Shown in pieces: positions 6,955-14,942 of a DNA stretch of 19,240 nucleotides. The DNA lies in NCBI GenBank assembly GCA_016870695.1, contig VGAV01000007.1, positions 1-19,240 on the forward strand, read 5' to 3'. The position numbers were made by a program, and so were the translations under genes. The notes below the pieces were generated by a model that worked only from the letters and a program-made list of their open reading frames with translations, had not been told where the DNA came from and ran no database searches. Source of the stretch: Actinomycetota bacterium. GTDB taxonomy: Bacteria; Actinomycetota; Actinomycetes; Actinomycetales; Microbacteriaceae. Positions within the stretch are counted from its first letter, which is position 1. Each line of letters starts with the position of its first letter.

Positions 6955-7005
6955 CGTCATGCCTCCATCCTGCTCCTCTCGAACGCGCTCGCGCAGGGGA
7001 GGCGA

Positions 7006-7082
7006 CGAGGACAGGGGATGCCACGAGAACAGGCCGATCCACGCGGAATCGACCTGTCTCGGCGTATGCGCCTGTTCTCGTG
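7006..7082. repeat. Inverted/direct repeat cluster of CGAGNACAGG motifs; possible terminator
   Basis: CACGAGAACAGGC (7022-7034) is perfectly complementary to GCCTGTTCTCGTG (7070-7082), with a 35-nt loop. A near copy of the motif lies at 7006-7015 (CGAGGACAGG), and an inverted, one-base-shorter copy lies in the loop at 7053-7061. The outer hairpin begins 5 nt after the beta-galactosidase stop, so it may end or protect the transporter operon mRNA. There is no U-tract. The four copies allow alternative pairings and look like a small interspersed repeat. Confidence 0.6.
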
Positions 7083-7087
7083 ACGGC

Positions 7088-8812
7088 CTACTCCTCGCGC
7101 TGTCCCAGCGCGGGCTCGGGCACGAACCGGGCCGTCAGCGACAGCGCCTGCTCCAGCTCGAGCAGCACGAGCTCGTTTGCGCCGGCCTTCGTCGCCGGGG
7201 CGGGGACGTACAGCGTGCGCTGCGGCGCCTGCCGCCAGTACCGGCCGAGGAAGAAGCCGTTGACGAAGGCGAAGCCCTTCGTCCACGCGTCGGTGTCGAG
7301 GAACAGGTCGCTCGGGGCGTCGAGGTCGAACGAGCCGCGCAGGAGGGCGCGACCGGCCGCGCCGTCGCCGGTGCCCGCGGCGGCCGCGAGGTCGATCGGG
7401 GTGGCGGTCCACCCGGCGAGCGGGCGGCCGTCGAGCGTCGCCGCGCCGTGCAGCCCCTTGTGCTCGCCGAGGCGGTCCGCGTAGTTGACGCGGCCCTGGT
7501 CCTCCACCAGCACGGTCAGCCGTGCGCCGGCCGGGATGGCCAGCGCCCGCTCGTGCAGGGTGCGGGACAGCCGCCCGACGAAGGCGCCGTCGACATGGAC
7601 CCATGCCATGTCGCGCACCTCGTCGAAAGCGAGCACCGCCCGGTCGCCGTCGAACGCGGGCAGGTCGACGTCGTACCGCACCAGAGCCCCGAGGTGACCC
7701 AGCTGCTCGAACGTCGCGGGGGCGTCGGCGGGGGCGGAGTCGTGGGCGGGCGGCATCCATTCGCCCTCGCCCGACAGGGTCACCTCGAACGCCGGGGCGT
7801 CGGGGCGGGAGGCGGGGGCCTCGTCGGGGACCGGCGCGTACTTCGCGATGACCTCCCGGAAGGCGTGATACTTCGCGGTGGGGTGGCCGGACTCGTCGAG
7901 CGGAGCGTCGTAGTCGTACGACGTGACGATCGGGTCGAAGCGTCCCTTGTCGTTCGCGCCGTTCGTCGTGCCGAAGTTCGTGCCGCCGTGCACCATGTAG
8001 ATGTTGACGGAGGCGCCGGCCGCGAGCAGGACGTCGAGGTCATGGGCGGATGCCGCCGGGTCGGTCGTGTGGTGGATGCTGCCCCACCAGTCGAACCAGC
8101 CGTCCCAGAACTCCGAGCACATGAGGGGACCGGTGGGCTGGTGCTCGCGGAGGGTCGCCAGACGCTCCTCGGATCGCGAGCCGAAAGAGCCGGTGAGGTG
8201 CAGCTCGGGCAGGCTGCCGGCCTCGAGCATCCACGGCATCGGCTGATCGACGGTGGTCAGCGGCACGGTGATGCCGGCGTCCTTCGTCACGCGCACGAGC
8301 TCGCGGAGGTAGTCCTTGTCGGAGCCGTACGCGCCGTACTCGTTCTCGATCTGCACGAGCACGACGTTGCCGCCGCGGTCGATCTGCCGGGGCGCGACGA
8401 TCTCGTACACGCGGCGGAGGTACTCCGACACGGCGGCGAGGAACTGCGGCTCCGACCGGCGGATGCCGATGCCCGGCGTCGAGGTGAGCCAGACCGGCAG
8501 CCCGCCGTTGTGCCATTCCGCGCAGATGTACGGGCCGGGGCGCACGATCGCGTGAAGGCCCTCGTCGGCGATGAGGTCGAGGAAACGTCCGAGGTCGTTC
8601 CACCCGGTGGCATCCCAGTCGCCCCGGACCGGCTCGTGGGCGTTCCAGGCGACGTAGGTCTCGATGGTGTTCAGGCCCATCGCCTTCGCCTTGCGGATGC
8701 GGTCGCGCCAGTGCTCGGGGTGGATGCGGAAGTAGTGCAGCGTGCCGGAGATGACCTGGTACGGCCGTCCGTCGAGCAGGAAGTCGGTGTCGCCGATGGT
8801 GAAGGTGGTCAC
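7088..8812 (-). CDS. GH35 beta-galactosidase (intracellular)
   Basis: A 574-residue glycoside hydrolase family 35 enzyme. The N-terminal TIM barrel starts with SGTLHYFRIHPEHWRDRIRK, typical of the family. The acid/base is Glu158 in QIENEYG and the nucleophile Glu234 in CSEFWDGWFDWWG. GGTNFG follows at about residue 292, and C-terminal beta-jelly-roll domains complete it. There is no signal peptide, so it acts in the cytoplasm. GH35 enzymes release terminal beta-galactose; bacterial members of this length often prefer beta-1,3 links, and here beta-1,6 or beta-1,3 galacto-oligosaccharides from arabinogalactan are the likely substrates (inference from neighbours). The start is GTG 8812, 36 bp after the arabinofuranosidase stop, with only a weak GAAAG ribosome site. 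It is the last gene of the operon and would feed galactose to GalK/GalT. Confidence 0.92.
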   Translation of the reverse strand: MTTFTIGDTDFLLDGRPYQVISGTLHYFRIHPEHWRDRIRKAKAMGLNTIETYVAWNAHEPVRGDWDATGWNDLGRFLDLIADEGLHAIVRPGPYICAEWHNGGLPVWLTSTPGIGIRRSEPQFLAAVSEYLRRVYEIVAPRQIDRGGNVVLVQIENEYGAYGSDKDYLRELVRVTKDAGITVPLTTVDQPMPWMLEAGSLPELHLTGSFGSRSEERLATLREHQPTGPLMCSEFWDGWFDWWGSIHHTTDPAASAHDLDVLLAAGASVNIYMVHGGTNFGTTNGANDKGRFDPIVTSYDYDAPLDESGHPTAKYHAFREVIAKYAPVPDEAPASRPDAPAFEVTLSGEGEWMPPAHDSAPADAPATFEQLGHLGALVRYDVDLPAFDGDRAVLAFDEVRDMAWVHVDGAFVGRLSRTLHERALAIPAGARLTVLVEDQGRVNYADRLGEHKGLHGAATLDGRPLAGWTATPIDLAAAAGTGDGAAGRALLRGSFDLDAPSDLFLDTDAWTKGFAFVNGFFLGRYWRQAPQRTLYVPAPATKAGANELVLLELEQALSLTARFVPEPALGQREE

Positions 8813-8848
8813 GGTGTCTTTCGGGTCGGGGGTTCCGCGCGGGGGCGT

Positions 8849-10366
8849 TCAGCGCAGGCGGGCGCGCAGGCGCACCCAGGCGAGCGGGGGGAGGGGGAAG
8901 CGGAGGATGCCGTCGGCGCCGACCTCGACGGAGAGCGCGACGGGCGCGACGCGCTCCGCGCCGGCCGCGTTCGTCGTGTGCCGGTCGCCGCCGTCGGGGA
9001 TGGTGAGGACGACGGCCTCGACGTCGGTCACGGCACCCAGGTCGAGCTCGACGGCGGTGGCGGCGTCGAGCTCGCGGTGAGCGAGGAGGACGGTCACCGC
9101 GTCGCCGTCCACGGTCGCGACGGCGTCGACCGCGTCCACGGCGCCGTGCCGGGCCGTGTCGATCGTCGCTCCGTCGACCCGGGGGTGGACGACGCGGCCC
9201 GTCGCTGCGGCCGCGGTGAGGGCGAACGGGTGGAAGGTGGTCTGCCGCCAGGCGGCGCCGCCGCCCGGCTCCGTGCGGATGGGGGCGATGACGTTCACGA
9301 GCTGCGCCAGGTTCGCCATCGTGACGCGGTCGGACCGCCGGATGAGCGTGATGAGGAGGGACCCGACGACGACGGCGTCGGTGACGGTGTAGTCGTCCTC
9401 GATGAGGCGCGGAGCGATCGGCCAGTCGCCGGTGAAGACGCGGGGCTTGTCGACCTCGTTCCAGCGGGTCTGGTTCCAGACGTTCCACTCGTCGACGCTG
9501 ATGCCGATCGCACGGCCGTCCGGGCCGGTCGCCCCGACCTCGTCGATGATGTCGGCGACCTCGCCGATGTACCGGTCGAGGGCGACGCCGCTGGCGAGGA
9601 AGCTTGCGGCATCCGCGGGGTCCTCCTCGTAGTACGCGTGCACGGAGATGTGGTCGACGAGGCCCGCGGTGTGCCGGAGCACGGTGCGCTCCCACTCGCC
9701 GAACGTCGGCATCTCGTGGTTCGAGCTGCCCGCGGCCACCAGCTCGACCGACGGGTCGAGGAAGCGCATCATGCGCGCCGACTCGGCGGCGAGGCGGCCG
9801 TACTCGTCGGCGGTCTTGTGGCCGATCTGCCACGGACCGTCCATCTCGTTGCCGAGGCACCACAGCCGGATCCCGAACGGCTCCTCGCGGCCGTTCGCGC
9901 GGCGGCGGTCGCTCAGCGCGGTGCCGGAGGGGTGGTTGGCGTACTCGAGCAGGTCGGCGGCCTCGGCGACGCCGCGCGTGCCGAGGTTGACCGCCTCCAT
10001 GACCTCGAGGCCCGCGGCATCCGCCCAGGCGGCGAACTCGTGCAGGCCGACCTCGTTGGTCTCGGTGCTGTGCCAGGCGGCATCCAGGCGTACCGGACGC
10101 TCCGCGCGGGGGCCGACGCCGTCCTCCCAGCGGTAGCCGGAGACGAAGTTCCCGCCGGGGTAGCGCACGACGGTCGCCCCGAGCTCGCGGACGAGCTCCT
10201 GCACGTCGGCCCGGAAGCCCGCGCCGTCCGACGTCGCGTGATCCGGCGAATGGATGCCGTCGTAGACGCAGCGGCCCATGTGCTCGACGAACGTGCCGAA
10301 CAGGCGACGGGGGACCTCGGCGCCGAGGGCGGTGCGATCGACCGAGATGCGGGTGGGGGAGGTCAT
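8849..10366 (-). CDS. GH51 alpha-L-arabinofuranosidase (intracellular)
   Basis: A 505-residue enzyme of glycoside hydrolase family 51, the usual size for this family. Family landmarks are FGTFVEHMGRCVYDGIHSP near the N-terminus, VVRYPGGNFVSGYRWEDGVG, the acid/base Glu174 in CLGNEMDGPW and the nucleophile Glu293 in SVDEWNVW. The last third is the beta-sandwich domain. It removes terminal alpha-L-arabinofuranosyl groups with retention. No signal peptide is present, so it trims imported oligosaccharides. The ATG 10366 has AGGAG 6 nt upstream; longer in-frame readings run into the intergenic hairpin and are not credible. It lies between the solute-binding protein and beta-galactosidase genes. Together these point to arabinose-decorated galactan as the substrate. 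Arabinose catabolic genes are not in the window. Confidence 0.93.
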   Translation of the reverse strand: MTSPTRISVDRTALGAEVPRRLFGTFVEHMGRCVYDGIHSPDHATSDGAGFRADVQELVRELGATVVRYPGGNFVSGYRWEDGVGPRAERPVRLDAAWHSTETNEVGLHEFAAWADAAGLEVMEAVNLGTRGVAEAADLLEYANHPSGTALSDRRRANGREEPFGIRLWCLGNEMDGPWQIGHKTADEYGRLAAESARMMRFLDPSVELVAAGSSNHEMPTFGEWERTVLRHTAGLVDHISVHAYYEEDPADAASFLASGVALDRYIGEVADIIDEVGATGPDGRAIGISVDEWNVWNQTRWNEVDKPRVFTGDWPIAPRLIEDDYTVTDAVVVGSLLITLIRRSDRVTMANLAQLVNVIAPIRTEPGGGAAWRQTTFHPFALTAAAATGRVVHPRVDGATIDTARHGAVDAVDAVATVDGDAVTVLLAHRELDAATAVELDLGAVTDVEAVVLTIPDGGDRHTTNAAGAERVAPVALSVEVGADGILRFPLPPLAWVRLRARLR

Positions 10367-10422
10367 TCGTCTCTCCTGGGAGGGATGGGGGCGCGCGCCT
10401 CGGGACGGCGGCGCGGATGGAG

Positions 10423-10461
10423 CGGGGGCGGGCCGCTCGCGAACGATGCGACCCGCCCCCG
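10423..10461 (-). other. Long intercistronic hairpin after the binding-protein gene
   Basis: CGGGGGCGGG (10423-10432) pairs with CCCGCCCCCG (10452-10461), a perfect 10-bp G/C stem. An inner TCGC/GCGA stem further shortens the loop. It lies 10 nt past the binding-protein stop and about 55 nt before the arabinofuranosidase start. No U-tract follows. Such a structure can stabilise the upstream binding-protein mRNA or partly attenuate the downstream enzyme genes, giving more binding protein than enzyme. Confidence 0.65.
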
Positions 10462-10470
10462 TGTCCGGAC

Positions 10471-11820
10471 TTACTTGTTGACGCTGAAGCCCTGGTCGTT
10501 GCCGTACTGGACCAGCTGCTCCTGCCACGCCTCGAGACCGGCGTTCATGTCGCTGCCGTTCGCGTAGGCCTGACCCACGGTGTCGCTGTAGATGCTGTTG
10601 GCGTAGACCTGGAACGGCAGGTAGTTCCAGCCCTCGCGCACCTGGCTGGACGCCTCGGTGAGCACCTGGTTGATCTTCTGGCCGCCGAAGTACTCGTTCT
10701 CGGCGTCGACGAAGGCGGGGTCGCTCAGCTGCGCGGTGGTGGAGGGGAAGCCGCCGGACTCGGCGAAGATCTGCAGGCTCTCCTCGTCGTTGTTCAGCCA
10801 CTTGAGGAAGCCGGCGGCCAGCGCCGGGTTCTGGCTCTGCTTGGTCACGGCCTGACCGCCGCCGCCGTTCTCCGCCGTCACCGGCTCGCCGTCGTACGTC
10901 GGGATGGGCGCGACGGCCCACTTGCCGGCGCCGTCGGCGACGGAGCTCTCGAGCACGCCCGGCATCCAGGCGCCGATCACGAGCGAGGCGATCGAACCGT
11001 CACCGAGGCCCTTGAACCACTCGTCCGACCAGCTGGGGGTGTCCGACAGCAGACCGCCCTCGATGAGGCGGTTCCAGTTGTCGGCGAACTTCTGCGAGCC
11101 CTCGTCCTGCAGGTCGATCGTGACGTCGGTGCCCGAGGCCTGGAAGGGCTGGCCGCCGGCCTGCCAGATCATGCTGGTGGTGAAGCCGGAGTCGCCGGTG
11201 TCGGCGGTGATGTACTTGGTGGGGTCGGCCGTGTGGAGCTTCTCGGCCGCGGCGACGTACTCGTCCCACGTGGTGGGCACGGCGAGGCCGTACTGGTCGA
11301 AGACCTCCTTGTTGTAGAACAGGGCCATCGGGCCCGAGTCCTGGGGGAGGCCGTAGATCGCGCCGTCGAAGTCGACCGCGCCCCAGGTGCCGGGGCTGTA
11401 GTCGTCCTCGAGCTCGCCGAAGCCGTAGGGGGCGAGGTCGAGCAGCGAGTCCGAGAGGGCGAACTGGGGGAACGCGTAGTACTCGATCTGCACCACGTCG
11501 GGAGCGCCGGATCCCGCCTTGATGGCGTTCTGCAGCTTGGTGTACTCCTCGGTGTTCGTCCCGGCGTTGACCAGGTTCACGTCCACGTTGGGGTAGGCCT
11601 TCTCGAACGCGGCCACCTGCGCCTCGGCGGAGGGCGTCCACGACCAGTACGTGATCTCGCCGCCCTGCTCGAGAGCGGCCTCGATGTCCTCCGCGCTGCT
11701 GCCGTTGCCGCCTCCGGCGTTGCCGGAGGAGCAGGCGACGAGCGAGCCGGCCGCGAGCGCGGTGGCGGCGACGGCGAACGCGGCCCGCCGGACGGCGGTG
11801 CCCTTGCGCATGAATGTCAT
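10471..11820 (-). CDS. ABC-transporter sugar-binding lipoprotein (CUT1 family)
   Basis: A 449-residue extracellular solute-binding protein of family 1. The N-terminus has a basic patch, a hydrophobic helix and the lipobox LVAC with the acylated Cys at residue 30, followed by a Gly/Ser-rich linker, so the mature protein is a membrane-anchored lipoprotein on the outside. The mature part has typical CUT1 features (YWSWTPSAEAQVAAFEKAYP, then GLPQDSGPMALFYNKEVFDQYG). It should capture an oligosaccharide for the two permeases encoded just upstream; arabinogalacto- or beta-1,6-galacto-oligosaccharides are inferred. ATG 11820 has GAAGGA 6 nt upstream. The gene lies after the permeases rather than before them, and is flanked on both sides by hairpins. 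Confidence 0.93.
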   Translation of the reverse strand: MTFMRKGTAVRRAAFAVAATALAAGSLVACSSGNAGGGNGSSAEDIEAALEQGGEITYWSWTPSAEAQVAAFEKAYPNVDVNLVNAGTNTEEYTKLQNAIKAGSGAPDVVQIEYYAFPQFALSDSLLDLAPYGFGELEDDYSPGTWGAVDFDGAIYGLPQDSGPMALFYNKEVFDQYGLAVPTTWDEYVAAAEKLHTADPTKYITADTGDSGFTTSMIWQAGGQPFQASGTDVTIDLQDEGSQKFADNWNRLIEGGLLSDTPSWSDEWFKGLGDGSIASLVIGAWMPGVLESSVADGAGKWAVAPIPTYDGEPVTAENGGGGQAVTKQSQNPALAAGFLKWLNNDEESLQIFAESGGFPSTTAQLSDPAFVDAENEYFGGQKINQVLTEASSQVREGWNYLPFQVYANSIYSDTVGQAYANGSDMNAGLEAWQEQLVQYGNDQGFSVNK

Positions 11821-11850
11821 CGGGATTCCTTCACTTCGTTGTTTTGGAGT

Positions 11851-11869
11851 CCGGAGCGGGGCGCTCCGG
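11851..11869 (-). other. Short G/C hairpin before the binding-protein gene
   Basis: CCGGAGCG-GGG-CGCTCCGG: a perfect 8-bp stem with a 3-nt loop, between the second permease gene and the binding-protein gene (about 30 nt before its start). No U-tract follows on either strand. It probably acts as an mRNA processing or stability element rather than a terminator, because the downstream genes have no promoter of their own that I can see. Confidence 0.55.
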
Positions 11870-11915
11870 TGCTGGTGGGGTGCGCGTCAGCGGCGACCGG
11901 CGCTTCCGGGCGCGG

Positions 11916-12863
11916 TCACTGCTTGACGCTTCCGGCGCTCAGACCCGACTGCCAGAAGCGCTGGAGTACGAGGAATGCGGCGACGATGGGGATGATCGAC
12001 AGGAGGGCTCCCGTGATCACGAGGTTGTAGATCGGCTGGGCGCCGACGCCCGTGGCCTGGGCGTTCCACTGGTTGAGACCGACCGTCAGGGGGTACCAGG
12101 CCGGGTCGCTCAGCATGATGAGCGGCAGGAAGTAGTTGTTCCAGGTGGCCACGACGGCGAACAGCAGGACGGTCACGATGCCGGGCATGAGCAGCCGGAT
12201 CGAGATGGTGAAGAAGGTGCGGAACTCGCCCGCCCCGTCCATGCGCGCGGCCTCGAGGAGCTCGGTGGGGATCGCGTCGGTCGCGTAGACCCAGATCAGG
12301 TAGAGGCCGAACGGGCTGATGAGGGAGGGGATGATGATCGCCCACGGGGTGTTCGTCAGGCCCAGCTGGCTGAAGAGCAGGAATGTGGGCACGGCGAGGG
12401 CGGTGCCGGGCACGGCGATCGCGCCGAGAACGACCGCGAAGACGGCCTTGCGTCCCTTGAAGTTGTACTTGGCCAGGCCGTAGCCGGCGAGGGTGGCCAG
12501 CAGAGTCGCCCCGCCCGCGCCGACGACGACGTAGAGCAGCGTGTTGCCGAGCCAGCGAACGAAGATCCCGTCGCGGTAGGTCAGCGTCTGGACGATGTTG
12601 TCGCCGAGCGCGAAGCTGTCGCCGAACCACAGCCCGAACGACGAGAACAGGTCGGGCTGCGTCTTCGTGGCGTTGATCACGAGCCAGAACAGCGGGACCA
12701 GCGTGTAGAGCAGGTACAGGCCCATCACGATGCTGAGGACGAGCGACTTGCGTCCCTGCGAAGGGGAGGTGCGGGCGAACGAGGGCCGGCCTCCGGTGCG
12801 GGGGGAGCGGCGACCGGTGGTGACGGCGACGGTGTCGGTGCGGGGTGCGGTCGCGGTGGTCAT
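11916..12863 (-). CDS. ABC-transporter sugar permease, MalG-like (CUT1)
   Basis: A 315-residue inner-membrane permease with six predicted transmembrane segments. The first follows a basic N-terminal stretch (about residues 40-60, SLVLSIVMGLYLLYTLVPLF). The cytoplasmic EAA loop ELLEAARMDGAGEFRTFF (Glu204 in EAA), which docks the ATPase, is intact. The C-terminus LQRFWQSGLSAGSVKQ resembles the MalG-type ending found in actinobacterial oligosaccharide importers. ATG 12863 overlaps the upstream permease stop (ATGA), so the two halves of the channel are made together. Longer in-frame readings overlap the partner gene and are shadows. Confidence 0.94.
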   Translation of the reverse strand: MTTATAPRTDTVAVTTGRRSPRTGGRPSFARTSPSQGRKSLVLSIVMGLYLLYTLVPLFWLVINATKTQPDLFSSFGLWFGDSFALGDNIVQTLTYRDGIFVRWLGNTLLYVVVGAGGATLLATLAGYGLAKYNFKGRKAVFAVVLGAIAVPGTALAVPTFLLFSQLGLTNTPWAIIIPSLISPFGLYLIWVYATDAIPTELLEAARMDGAGEFRTFFTISIRLLMPGIVTVLLFAVVATWNNYFLPLIMLSDPAWYPLTVGLNQWNAQATGVGAQPIYNLVITGALLSIIPIVAAFLVLQRFWQSGLSAGSVKQ

Positions 12864-13783
12864 CGCGCCTCCTGACGTGAGCCGCGCAGCTGCACGACAT
12901 AGGCGATGACGGCGGTGATGACGCCCATGATGATCGCGATGGTCGCCGCGTAGTTGTACTGCTGTCCGGCGAAGGAGAGGTTGTAGGCGTACATGTTCGG
13001 CGTGAAGAACGTCGAGATCGTGTTCGGCGCGAGGGGCTTCAGGATGTTCGGCTCGTTGAACAGCTGGAAGCTGCCGATGATCGAGAAGATCGTGGCGATC
13101 ACGATGGCGCCGCGCACCGCAGGGATCTTGATCGAGAAGATCGTGCGCCACGCGCCCGCACCGTCGATGGATGCCGCCTCGTAGAGGTCGCTCGGGATGG
13201 TCTTCAACGACGAGTAGAAGATGAGCATGTTGTAGCCCACGAACTGCCACGTGACGATGTTGCCGATCGAGACCAGCATCCATTCGGGGACGAAGGGCTG
13301 GACGACGTCGGACCCGAGCAGGCTGTTCAGGTTGCCGGCGAGGCCGAACTGGTCGCCGTAGATGTAGCCCCACATGAGGACCGCGACGACCGCGGGCACC
13401 GCATAGGGGAGGAAGATCACCATGCGGTAGAAGCCGGCGGCGTGCAGGCGTGCGCTGTCGATCGCCAGGGCGGCGGCGAGGGCCAGGACGAGCATGATCG
13501 GGACCTGCACGACGAGGAAGATCCCGACGCGGCCGAAGCCCTCCCAGAACTTCGGGTCCGCGAAGGCGGTGAGGTAGTTGTCGAAGCCGACGAAGGCGTT
13601 GCCGCCGATGAGCTGGTCGCGGAAGAGGCTCAGGTACAGCGAGTAGGCGAGCGGCGCGAGGAACACGAGGGCGAAGACGATCGCGAAAGGAGCGACGAAG
13701 AGCCAGCCCCGCTCCTCGATGCGCCGGCGCCGTCGGCGCGGTGGGGTGCGCAGGGCGGGAGGGGGTGCCGCGGTGGTCGTCAT
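12860..13783 (-). CDS. ABC-transporter sugar permease, MalF-like (CUT1)
   Basis: A 307-residue permease, first gene of the operon. A proline-rich then Arg-rich cytoplasmic N-terminus (residues 1-22) precedes the first membrane helix (about 26-50, GWLFVAPFAIVFALVFLAPL). Six membrane segments follow, with the EAA loop EAASIDGAGAWRTIFSIKIP starting at Glu202. Start choice: ATG 13783 gives the normal family N-terminus and has GAGG 9 nt upstream. Upstream in-frame codons run through the promoter and operators, so they are not used. No ATP-binding subunit gene is in the operon; many actinobacterial CUT1 systems share one MsiK-type ATPase encoded elsewhere. Expression is expected to be repressed by the divergent LacI protein through two operators over its promoter. 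Confidence 0.93.
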   Translation of the reverse strand: MTTTAAPPPALRTPPRRRRRRIEERGWLFVAPFAIVFALVFLAPLAYSLYLSLFRDQLIGGNAFVGFDNYLTAFADPKFWEGFGRVGIFLVVQVPIMLVLALAAALAIDSARLHAAGFYRMVIFLPYAVPAVVAVLMWGYIYGDQFGLAGNLNSLLGSDVVQPFVPEWMLVSIGNIVTWQFVGYNMLIFYSSLKTIPSDLYEAASIDGAGAWRTIFSIKIPAVRGAIVIATIFSIIGSFQLFNEPNILKPLAPNTISTFFTPNMYAYNLSFAGQQYNYAATIAIIMGVITAVIAYVVQLRGSRQEAR

Positions 13784-13829
13784 CGTCCAGTGCCTCTTCA
13801 GTGATGCGCATTCCGTCCGGGTCGACGGG

Positions 13830-13845
13830 ATGTTGACGTAAACAT
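13830..13845. promoter_or_regulatory. LacI-type operator O1 over the operon -10
   Basis: ATGTTGACGTAAACAT, a 16-bp palindrome with perfect 5-bp outer arms ATGTT/AACAT. It overlaps the operon -10 box and the likely start of transcription. Confidence 0.8.
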
Positions 13846-13869
13846 AACCCGGGACCGCTACCATGTCAA
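13841..13869 (-). promoter_or_regulatory. Near-consensus promoter of the transporter/glycosidase operon
   Basis: On the minus strand there is a -35 TTGACA (13869-13864, perfect), a 17-nt spacer and a -10 TATGTT (13846-13841). One operator covers the -35 and another the -10, an arrangement for strong expression with tight repression. The 5' leader to ATG 13783 would be about 50 nt. Confidence 0.75.
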
Positions 13870-13878
13870 CGTCAACAT
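13863..13878. promoter_or_regulatory. LacI-type operator O2 over the operon -35
   Basis: ATGTCAACGTCAACAT, one half identical to O1's left half-site in reverse (GTCAACAT). It is centred 33 bp from O1, about three helical turns, so two dimers could sit on the same DNA face. It covers the -35 of the operon promoter and lies just before the lacI Shine-Dalgarno, which predicts autoregulation. Confidence 0.8.
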
Positions 13879-13892
13879 CCCTGGAGGTAGAC

Positions 13893-14936
13893 GTGAGCGA
13901 GACGACGACGGTGTCGACCGCGGTGCCGACGCGCGGCAGGCGCCGCGATGCGTCCATGGCCGATGTGGCCGCGGCCGCCGGCGTGTCCGGGCAGACGGTG
14001 TCGCGCGTCGCCAACGGCCGCACGAACGTCGACCCCGAGACCCGGCAGCGCGTGCTCGACGCCATGGAGACACTCGGCTACCGGCCCAACAGCGCGGCCC
14101 GCGCGCTGCGCTCCGGGAGGTTCCGCAGCATCGGCGTCATCATGTTCTCGCTCGGCTCGTACGGCAACACGCGCACCCTCGACGCGCTGGCCTCGGTGGC
14201 CGCGGCATCCGGGTACTCCATCACCCTCATCACGGTCCGCTCGGCGACGCAGTCCGACGTGTCGGGCGCCTTCTCACGGCTGCGCGAGCACGCGGTGGAC
14301 GGCATCGCGATCCTCATCGAGACCCACCGCCTGGGCGAGAACGAGCTGTCGCTGCCGACGGGGCTGCCCGTGGTGGTCGTCGACTCCAGCGCCGACTACC
14401 CGTACGCCGTCGTCGACAACGACCAGGCCCAGGGCGCACGCCTGGCCACCGAGCATCTGCTCGACCTCGGTCACGAGACGGTCTGGCACCTGTCCGGCCC
14501 GCCGGAGTCCTTCGCCGCCGAGCGTCGGCGCGACGCCTGGCGCGCGGCGCTGGAGGAACGCGGATGCCGCGTGCCCGAGGTGCAGATCGGCGACTGGACC
14601 GCGGAGTCCGGGCACCGCATCGGCACCGCGCTCGCCGCGGACCCGGCGGTGACGGCCGTCTTCGCGGCGAACGATCAGATGGCGCTCGGGGTCATCCGGG
14701 CCCTGCACGAGGCCGGTCGGGCCGTGCCCGGCGACGTGAGCGTCGTCGGCTTCGACGACATGCCGGAGGCATCCAACTTCTGGCCGCCGCTGACCACCGT
14801 GCGCCAGCGCTTCGAACGCGTGGGCGAGGAGGCGATGAGCGCCCTCATCGCCGACATCGAAGGCGGCGGAGGAGCGCACGAGCGCACCCTCGTGCCGACG
14901 TCGCTCGTGGTCCGAGCGAGCTCCGGTCCGCGCTGA
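13893..14936 (+). CDS. LacI-family transcriptional regulator of the arabinogalactan locus
   Basis: A 347-residue regulator. The LacI HTH is at residues 22-42 (MADVAAAAGVSGQTVSRVANG) after a 21-residue tail. A hinge helix follows (AARALRSG), then a periplasmic-binding-protein-like sugar-sensing core and the ending PTSLVVRASSGPR. I choose GTG 13893 because GGAGG (13883-13887) lies 5 nt upstream. The in-frame ATG at 13863 lies inside operator O2 and lacks a ribosome site. The gene is divergent from the transporter operon and 100 bp upstream of the GH30 gene, and matching palindromes sit at both targets, so it almost certainly represses both. The inducer is probably a galacto-oligosaccharide (inference). 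It is a paralogue of the LacI protein at 3044. Confidence 0.9.
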   Translation: MSETTTVSTAVPTRGRRRDASMADVAAAAGVSGQTVSRVANGRTNVDPETRQRVLDAMETLGYRPNSAARALRSGRFRSIGVIMFSLGSYGNTRTLDALASVAAASGYSITLITVRSATQSDVSGAFSRLREHAVDGIAILIETHRLGENELSLPTGLPVVVVDSSADYPYAVVDNDQAQGARLATEHLLDLGHETVWHLSGPPESFAAERRRDAWRAALEERGCRVPEVQIGDWTAESGHRIGTALAADPAVTAVFAANDQMALGVIRALHEAGRAVPGDVSVVGFDDMPEASNFWPPLTTVRQRFERVGEEAMSALIADIEGGGGAHERTLVPTSLVVRASSGPR

Positions 14937-14942
14937 TTCCTC

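Noticed and set aside
7006..7082. CRISPR array
   Set aside because: The repeats are only about 10 bp, in mixed orientation, without regular spacers or cas genes.
6674..10567. A 1297-codon plus-strand open frame
   Set aside because: It runs antisense through the cupin, GH35 and GH51 genes, has a composition typical of GC-rich shadow frames and shows no domain.
13863..13892. ATG 13863 as the start of the second lacI gene
   Set aside because: It lies inside operator O2 without a ribosome site, whereas GTG 13893 follows GGAGG at 5 nt.
13784..14065. Longer N-terminus for the first permease (start at 14065)
   Set aside because: It would overlap the divergent lacI gene, both operators and the near-consensus promoter; ATG 13783 gives the usual permease N-terminus.
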